Origin: Trichoplusia ni
Lineage: Eukaryota > Arthropoda > Insecta > Lepidoptera > Noctuidae
Length of the DNA stretch: 64,000 nt
Reading direction: 5' to 3'
Assembly: GCF_003590095.1 (NCBI RefSeq)
Contig: NC_039501.1
Location: 3,503,673-3,567,672 of the forward strand
This document shows, one piece after another, positions 25,501-34,500 of the stretch; within the stretch, counting starts at the first letter, position 1, and each line of letters opens with the position of its first letter. The position numbers and the translations under genes were made by a program. The notes beneath the pieces are model-generated. The model was not told the DNA's origin. It was given only the letters and a program-made list of their open reading frames with translations, and did no database searches.

Positions 25501-28500
25501 CGCATTTTACATGAGCGAGTTGCGTCGGTTCGTGAAATTCAGTTGAATTGCTTAAGGCCAATGCAGGACGAGAAACACTGCATTACAATGTAAACTTTAT
25601 TTCTAAAGCCGTAAGTGCGAAATTGAATATCAATTAGACTAGATCAGCGGTTAATCAATTTTACACTTTATTGAAACAAAAATAGAATCTTTTTATTCTT
25701 TGAGTGTTTATTTTCACGTTATCTTGAGCATACGTAAGCAGAATGTAATGCACGATTAATTTTAGACTTTATGACTTTGAATTTAGAGTTTATTTTTGAT
25801 GTTGTTAGTCTTTTTCTTACCGCTGACCCTTTACGTGAAAGGCTCGGTTGCTTATTAACAACTTAATTTAGTTTATCTTAAGTAATCGTTTGTTAGGGCG
25901 AAGAAAACTTGAATGATTTTTTAAGGTTTCAACTAGTTTTTTTTTATAATTAAACGTGAGTTGTGCATGCACGTGGCAATAGAAGTCAACGACAAATGCA
26001 GTACAAACAGTTAACAATTTTCATACAACGCCATCTAGTTTCAAACTGAGCAAAGCTTGTATTGTAAATACTAGACAACTGATAAACATACTTATATTTT
26101 CCTAAATACATACATAATATGGATAAATTTCACCCAAACACAGAAAAAATGATATTGATCATCACACAAACATTTGTCCTGTGTGAGAATCGAACTCAAG
26201 ACCTGCGGTATAGCAGTCAGTTCCACTTGCCACTAGACCAACAGACCAGTCATACTTGGTTCTTTTTTTCCGCAAGGAGGCTTTAGATTACCCCATTGTG
26301 CGTAAGCTGGTTTTGCGAGGCTATTAGTCCAGCCACCGTAACTCCTTCAAGAAGCGCAAAAGTCTTCTGGGTCTTTCGCAATCCCCTGAACGATAGCTTG
26401 GTTTCCGATCCGACCAGCTTATTGTAGTCAAATGTTCTAATATTTTAGTCGTGTCTTCATATTTTTCGCCAAGGTCAACACCGCCATTTTGTTTCAGATC
26501 ATCTTCAATGTATCTCGGAAGCATCACAATGGGGTTGTCAGGTGTGAAGTCAGCAACTCCGTGGGGAAAGGAGAAGGGAATACCACTCTGCAGGTTACAT
26601 GTAAGTATAAAAGTGACAAAAAACTTTATGATCTTTGATTTAGAAATAATGCAAAACAGAACCATTATCGAACCTGTCGGGCACAGCAATATATTTGATT
26701 TTGTTTCATTGGTTAGATAAGGTGATACCAATGTAGTAGACAGTGAAGATCAGATAGGCAGTTGTGCTAAAAAACCTATAGTATTAGGTAATCAATCTTC
26801 ACGTTCTGGGTAATATTAAAATACCAGTATTGATTTGAGATAGATTGTAATGAAGAAAAGTTGTTCATAAAAAAGCTTACCTAAAATAAAATAAAGCAAT
26901 CGAAATATCAGCAAAAAAAAATCGGATACGAGATCTTGAGCGTTCTGTTCAAATCACAAAACTTACATAGTTAAGTCGGTGCCTTTAATCCATTCTGAGT
27001 TACTTAGATTAAAGTCGAAAAATTATCTTCTAGAAAGCACTAGAATCCCAGCATCTCCCAGTTTAATCCTTATCTTTTGTGCACACTACTCTGATATACA
27101 GCAGTTGAATATTCAACAAACAAATCTGATTCATGTGTGACGTCACAGCCGTGGGCGATAGATGTTGTATCATCAGTAAACATTGTGGCTATTCCTACAA
27201 ACGGGACCATGACGCGTTAGGAAAATATGTCGTTAATGTATTTGCTGCGGTTTTTTGGGTTAGTGCTAACAGAAATCATTGAGTTTGTAATGGTGGGTGA
27301 AAAGTTTGGTGTTTTTCCGTAGGAATGGGCCTTGGAAATTTTCGCAAATAAGAAATTTATCAATTTTTTTGAAAATGTCTGTATCTACATAGTAAAACCA
27401 TTTTCGTTCCAGTTTTGACCACCTTAGCAATATGTCTTAATGTTTTTCAAAACTTAATTAATGTGACCTTAAAATTATTTGTACGTAATGCTTCTTTTAC
27501 TTCAGAAAGTCCCTAAAAATATTTTATACATGTTTTTTTTTTATTTATTTCTTTCTCTACCTTAAGGGCTCAATTTCTAAAGTCACGAAATTTACAATAT
27601 ATTGTTCACTATTGCTTGTTTAACATACTCTATGTTAATAAACGTCGTCTTTTTCAATTTTGTTATTTAGACCCTCCAACATTTCGGACACGGCCTCAGA
27701 ATGTGGAGACAGATTTAGGCTCAAGCGTGATCCTGAGCTGTGATGTGGATGGACAGCCTCAGCCGGAGATCAGGTGGCTGTTCCACGAACCAGGGCGGAT
27801 AGGGGTAAGTGAATACCATGATGAAGGTCTTATGGTCGATCTGGACAGTTCCATGTCAAGATTTATTAGAATTGGGCTTTTGTGTGGGCTAGAAGGATAC
27901 TTCATTAGAATTTTTCGTTATTTGGTTAGTACGCAAGTAAAAATGACTGACATCCGAAAATTTTTATTTCTGACGAGCTGTTTCTAGACCAAAATTTTCA
28001 GGTTTTTGATTTGCGTAACTTTGTATGCATCACAATTAAAATAGCCTTGATTACTTATAACATAACATTTTACTTCAAAACAGTTATGTTTGTGTTCCTA
28101 TCATCTGTTGTACTATTGTTTTTGAACGGCATTATAATGCGATTCATAATAATTTTAATACTAGCTTCTGCCCGCGGTTTTACTTGCGTAGATGTTTTAT
28201 TCTTACTTTATGCTATGAAAATAAAGCTATCCTTGACCGTAACTCTAAAGACAATTTTTTAATATCAAACATTATTCAAAATTTAACTATCCATAATCAA
28301 AAATTGCCAGTTGCTATGGAAAGCAAAAACAGTATCAGGATAATTTCGCCCATACATTAAAATGTAAAAAGTCAGTGTTACGTGAACGTGTCATATTTTC
28401 CAGCAGGTCAAAGGAAAGGCTCCGAACTTGAAGGTCTACGTGAGTAGGGAGACAGCTGGCAGATACATCTGCAAGGTCATCGAGGAAGGATATCCTGAGA

Positions 28501-31500
28501 TCGAGAGCGAAGCCATCATTTTTATCAAGAGTAAGTATTACGCAAGTGGCCAAAAATAGGGTAAAGCCAAAAAAATAGTAGCTCTGGTTAATTACGGGTA
28601 AAACCAGATGCCGTAGGCAGCATAATAAATGCAAAAGCATCCAGACAAGCAGTGCGGCTAACCACAAGTGCGTAAGAGTGCTAAAGTTTCGATTAAGACC
28701 TTGATAAACTGGTATGGAACCCGAGAGGTTGAAGATAGCCGAGTGGTTGAGGTCACCACACCCAACTCACCGTGCGCGAAATGTCGCGGATTCTATTTGC
28801 GCGTAGGACACCGTTTGTGTGATTCACGAATACTTGTTCTGAGTCTTGGAGTCTTTGTGCATCTGAATTCAGGGTTTATAAAACTATTGACTTTTGAAAG
28901 AAATGTCTATACTTAGATCTGAGATGAGACTATGAAAAATGTATGTACCAGGTATGCTCGAAGATTTTTTTTCCGTACTGCATTGCATTGCACTGTGTGT
29001 ACATAAATAAATGATGTTATACCATTTCCCAGAATTTTAGAGGGATTAAAGAAAATCTTTGATTTTGATGAAAAATCATGTGAATAACCCTTGAAATATT
29101 TAAATGCAGGAAAATCTGTAGTAAAATACCAATGGAATAAAAAGTTTAATTTAGTTTAAATATCAATGAAAATATATCTTTTATCTAAGTCTAGTAATTG
29201 AAATAAACCCATATTATTTTCTTTAAAGAACGCGATTCAATTTAAATGTTTTTCTTATTATAGTTTCAATCATGCCAAGCTTACATTATCTTTAAGTAGT
29301 TTTTTCTTTTCTGACGCTCACATGCAACGCAATTTGTCAGCAGAAATTACTGTTTTGTGTGATAGACGGACATTGTAGTATTAATCTATAATACTCGTAG
29401 TAAGATGTATTTTTAATAAACTCCAAAACTATAAAGTTCTGAAATAAATTGATTGTCTTTGAGCACGAAGATAGTTTATCTACCTATGCGCTGGCGATTG
29501 TTTTAAAGTTATAATTCAAAATAAAAAAACAGGTGAAAAAAATACACTTAAAATTACACAAAATACATAAATAACGGCTCTCGGACTAAGACAATCAATT
29601 CTTGTGTTGATTTTTTGGAGTTTTACAAACATTAAATTTACATGCACAGAGACACCAAAACTCAGAACAAGCATTCCTGAATCACAAAACACTTTTACGC
29701 AGGTTTTTTTTTAATTTATTTTTATTATAGAAAATAGATACAATATTTTTGTAAAACAATCTCCCACATAGGTTTGATCCCTGCGTAATCTGTTACGTCG
29801 CGTCTTGGCCTGGTGGACTATACCACTGGGCTATTCCAGTCAATTCAAAAACCATTTATATTTACCATGATATTTTTGTTAATTTTATCGATTTGCCCCT
29901 TTAGGTGCTCCAAAGATTCTCTCCAATAGGACTCAATTCGGGATGGAAGGGGAGAGTGTTCGAATAGAATGCGCTGCGCAGTCTGTGCCTAAACCTGATG
30001 ACATCAGGTGGTACTTCGAAGGTCGGGAGATCAGCGTCATCCAGGATCCGGTAAGTTATAATAAGCTATTCTTTCTATACTAATATTATAAAGAGGATAG
30101 ATTTGTTTGTTTGACACGAATAGGCTTCAAAACTACTGGACCGATTTGAAAAATTTCTTTCACAGTTGAGAAGCTACATTATTTCCGCTGAACATAAGCT
30201 ATAATTAATTTCAAAAATATTGGGGTTCCGTAATAAAATTGCGATATTGTAACCCAAGGTGTCATAATCTTCTAACCACGCGGAGGAAGTCGCGGGCAAC
30301 TGCTAGTACTGTATAATAATAATATAGTGACAATTACTTAAACCTACTTATCCTAGTAATATGTAAATGTGAATGTAAGTTTATTTGTTACGCTTTCACG
30401 CGCAAAATACTGAACCGATTGTTATCAAACTTTGCACACAAGTTTTTTGAGGGCTTTAAAGTAACATAGGTTTGGTTTTAATCAAATGGAAAAAAACACT
30501 ATTATGCTTTATAGCAATATTCCAAGCAGGCGAAGCCGCGTAACTAAGTAAATTAATATTCTGTTCTACAAAGATTTCAAAATCAGAACTCAGAAATTCT
30601 TAAATAAACCGTTGCTCACATAAAAAAGACGTTTCTAATCGGATTCTTTCTTCCAGGATTACGCGACGTTAGAAGAGGTACTGCCAGATGGTGTGGTGAA
30701 GTCAAGCCTGGTGATCAGAGCCAGTCAGTCGAAACACTACGGTCGCTATAACTGTAGTGTCACTAATGAGTATGGAAATGCTAACGCTGCGATTACGCTG
30801 AAGCCTTTGAGTGAGTAGTTCTTTCTATTAAAATTGGGTTTTGTTAAAATGAGAGGTTGCAATTTAAGTAATAAGATGCGCATTAATATATTTTTGTGTC
30901 GTAATAACTTCTGTAACAGTAATAATGGTAACAGTCATAGTTTCTTCACGTTACTAGTCACGCAGTTGGGTAGTTTTATTCTTGAAAATAAATATATATT
31001 ATTTTTGAAGAACTCGCTTGGAGTTGGAGTTGAAATTAACCAAATCAGTTATTAAAATTTCAGGTCATACTTTAAACTATTCTACTCATCAGGTTTTCAT
31101 CAAATATTCCAATTTCTACCTCGTAAACCTCGAAACATGAAACAAATAGATCTCAAAATAATACCAAAATTTTCTTTACCAGAAACCCTGCCCCTCTACA
31201 TCATCCTCATCGGAGTAACATCAGGCATCATCATCTTCTCCGCCTTCATTATCCTGGTGGTAGTCTGCCACAGGAGAAGGCGGAAGAAGGGTCAGATGAA
31301 TGAGAAACCTGACGTCACAGTCACAGGAGATGTGTATAAAGAGAGTGATAGGAGTTCAAATATCAGCGATCTGAAACTTCAGCTGCCTCAGAGTGATGGG
31401 AGCTATGAATTGGTAAGTGAAATAGAAGAGACGTCTCAAAGAAGTCAATTTTTATGTGTCAAACACAAGTTGTCATAATTTTATCTGATTATAGCATTGT

Positions 31501-34500
31501 TGATTATGCAATGTAGCCATGTATTTCAATTCCGCATTCTAGCAAATTGCTTTTTTCATTAGAAAAGATCTGAACCACTAGGCAGATCAAGATTTATCAT
31601 AGGAAAATACCTAGCCAAGGTCAAGAGTAGCACGTATTTAGGCAAGCCCAGTTCATTATTTTCTAAAGAATAAATAGAATAGTCTAATAATATTTTTATA
31701 AAATGCCGATTAGCTGAAGGACCAATTCTTTTTTATAATTTAGTACATAGCTTTTCTCACAGATAATTGTATATTTTAGACATTTCTTGCCAAACCACAT
31801 CGTAAATCAGTTATTCTTCACTAAATTTCTACCAAAAACTTTCCCATACTCAAATACTAAGACCCATTTTCTCTCCTAGGACTACACAAGCTCTGATCGA
31901 TCAGACAGCAAGCTGCACGCCGGTCTGCCACTAGCTGGTCCAGTTGCCTTGCCCAACATGCGACACGACGACCCTCTGATGCAGTTCCGGTACAGCAATG
32001 ACTACTCCGACCCTACGTATAGTGACCCCTATTACAAGGTATGTTGGTTTTTGAATCTGGATGTATGTCAAATTATAACAGTTTTAAATTTTTGGAATGA
32101 TTTAAAAGGAAAATGTGCAGGTTTTAATTTTCCTAAAACTCATTTTCAGTGAAAAAAAAATATTGTTTTATATTTTGTTTAAAAATGATAAAAACATGTT
32201 GTTAAATATTTTTTGGTCCTTTTGAGTATTCTGAAAAGATCAAAATATTTTTTAAATCCAAATCCTGTTAATATGAGTCAAAAGCAAAAAGTAACTTTTT
32301 CACATAGGTAGCAAATAGTATGAAAAATAAAAATGTTTCCAGAAAAATCGTAACCATTTATCCAACTTACAAAGCAAAATAAAATACTAACAATAAAATA
32401 GTGATAACAAAATCATGATCCTTAACTCGGAGCCTTTCTTAAAGGCTCCGAGTTGAAAATCACAAAAAATAAATCTTATCCATTATATTTCTTAGGCACT
32501 CGACTTATTTTCACAACTTGGAATTAAGAACGAAACTACAATAGAATAAAAGAAACCAATTTGACATTCACAACTTATCTGGAGTAATAGCTATTGTGTG
32601 TCACTATAAAGAAATAGGCAGAAGGTATGCCTCGAACAATATGCGAAATACACCTTCGGAATTATCACTATGTCGTAATGTCAGTTGTCGCTTCGCTAAA
32701 AGGAAGAATGTGAAGAAAAGATCACAGCTCAAAGAAAGCCTATTTTTTATAATTATTTGGTATTAACCAAATAATTATAAAAAAATGTTTTTCTTTCACA
32801 CTGTTAGAGTCTCTTAGACTATAAGTTATACTTTTACACCATCTAGTTATAGTGTGCCATCAGATTGATTAAGTGTCAGACAGTCAGCCGCTCACTTCAG
32901 TTTATATATTATAGTTTTACTGAATATTCCTAGAGACTTGGGTAAAGCTAAAACTCGCAATAAAAAACGAGAAAAAAGTTACTTTTAAGTGTGATCCAAG
33001 AGACCACGAATCATTGTCCTGAATCTGACTATCTCTGTGCATGCGACTTGAATGTTTGTGAAACACTCCGTAACACCAAATTAAATGTTTAATGATGAAC
33101 CTTCTGATCTTCCTACCTCCTTAACTGCGGTAAAATAAAGGTGGTATTATTTGATCGCAGAGCCCCGCGGGCTTCGTCTACGACTATCCACAGGGGTACG
33201 CCCCCCCTCCCCACCTGCGAGTACAGTCACCCCCTCTCGAACCCCCTTCTAGGTGAGTACATGAAATATTTATTATTAAGAGCAATGAACAACTTTTTTT
33301 AACGCTGACTTTTTTATTTAAAATTTTAGAAAGTTGTTGTAGATATCTTTAGGCTAAGTTTTTTTGCTAGGCTAGCAAAATTGTGATGTAAAGCAAGAAT
33401 TTTCATTTTCTGAAAGTTTTTTTGGTTTATTACATATGTATGTGCTTATATTTAGTTTGGCAAAGTATATTAATGTTGAAATAATTGGGAAGAGACCTAG
33501 TCCTTTTAAAGGTGTACACGGGGAAACAGTTCCAATACACAGAGGCCATGTTGAAAACTTTAAAAATTGAAAATGTGATAAAATTGCTCATTTTATTGAA
33601 TTCGAAGTAGATGAAGAACTATTACATACTTCTTCATGTAATTATTTAAAACAAAGTGACAGCATTACTCTACATACTGAAATTATGACCCATTATGCTC
33701 TTATAAAAACTCTATACTAAAATTCTTTACTTAAACAAAACACATTCATATTTATCTCTCCTCCTTAAACTACAGGACTAACAAGAAAACACGGTCGTTA
33801 AAATGCATTCTAAACCCGAGTTCTAAACACTAAACCAGACAATCCTTTGTAAATGCTTGATAACAGACGACACCTACCAAAAACCCCATTCACTAAACGA
33901 CAATCTCTCCTAACAGGTCTCTGCAAGGATCATTGACGCGCAGCATCGACACAGCGTCGACTCTACCGTTGTCAGCCGGCAATGGATCGCAAAACAACAC
34001 ATTACAACGAACGAACAAAAGTTTGGATGAGACGGATGCTATTAATAATTTGGGTCTTCCTGTTGGAGATGGTGAGTGCAAGTTGAAAGTAAATGACATG
34101 GCGACTAGTTGTTTTGTGTTTATTATTTTATATTACTAAATAGCTGAACTAGTAAGCGTTGTTTTACCATACTAATTATTTCAAAAGATTTTCTGGCGTA
34201 GAAAGAAATAATACATACGATTTTAAAACAAGCATTACCGATTTAAAACCCGTCACACTAAGGGATATGGAAAATAGATAGCCAATTTTCAGACCTACTA
34301 AATATGCGTTTCATCAAAATCGGTCAAGTCGTTTCGGAGGTGTATGGTATCTAACATTATCATACAGTTATTTTGTATATTAGACTAGAATGTAGTATTG
34401 CATTCTAAGTGACTGGCAATATAAGCCCTTGTATGTTGTATGTTGTACACAATAGTGTTTTGTTTTGGCACTCCGATGTCAACGTGACATTTCGCCGTGA

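Larger units (their letters stand above)
24156..26497 (+). other. Intron 7
   Basis: About 2.3 kb with a foldback element (24483-24670) and a family B SINE (26018-26256). The remainder is unassigned AT-rich sequence, including a dispersed repeat piece at 25080-25230. Confidence 0.85.
28531..29904 (+). other. Intron 10
   Basis: 1374 bp with family A SINEs at 28737 (plus) and 29613 (minus) and a box-B-like ggtttgatccc at 29772. Confidence 0.8.
30051..30656 (+). other. Intron 11
   Basis: 606 bp, mostly repeats: the reverse short element at 30076-30308 and a second dispersed repeat at 30345-30545. Confidence 0.8.
32039..33160 (+). other. Intron 14
   Basis: 1122 bp containing two perfect hairpins (32424-32454, 32743-32784) and a family A SINE that ends about 70 bp before the acceptor. 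Confidence 0.85.

Noticed and set aside
26324..26731. 135-residue minus-strand frame
   Set aside because: It overlaps exon 8 on the opposite strand and shows no domain I recognise; its length can arise by chance opposite the exon.
32743..32784. Candidate microRNA precursor
   Set aside because: Stem too short and almost pure A/T with a 4-base loop; not a plausible precursor.
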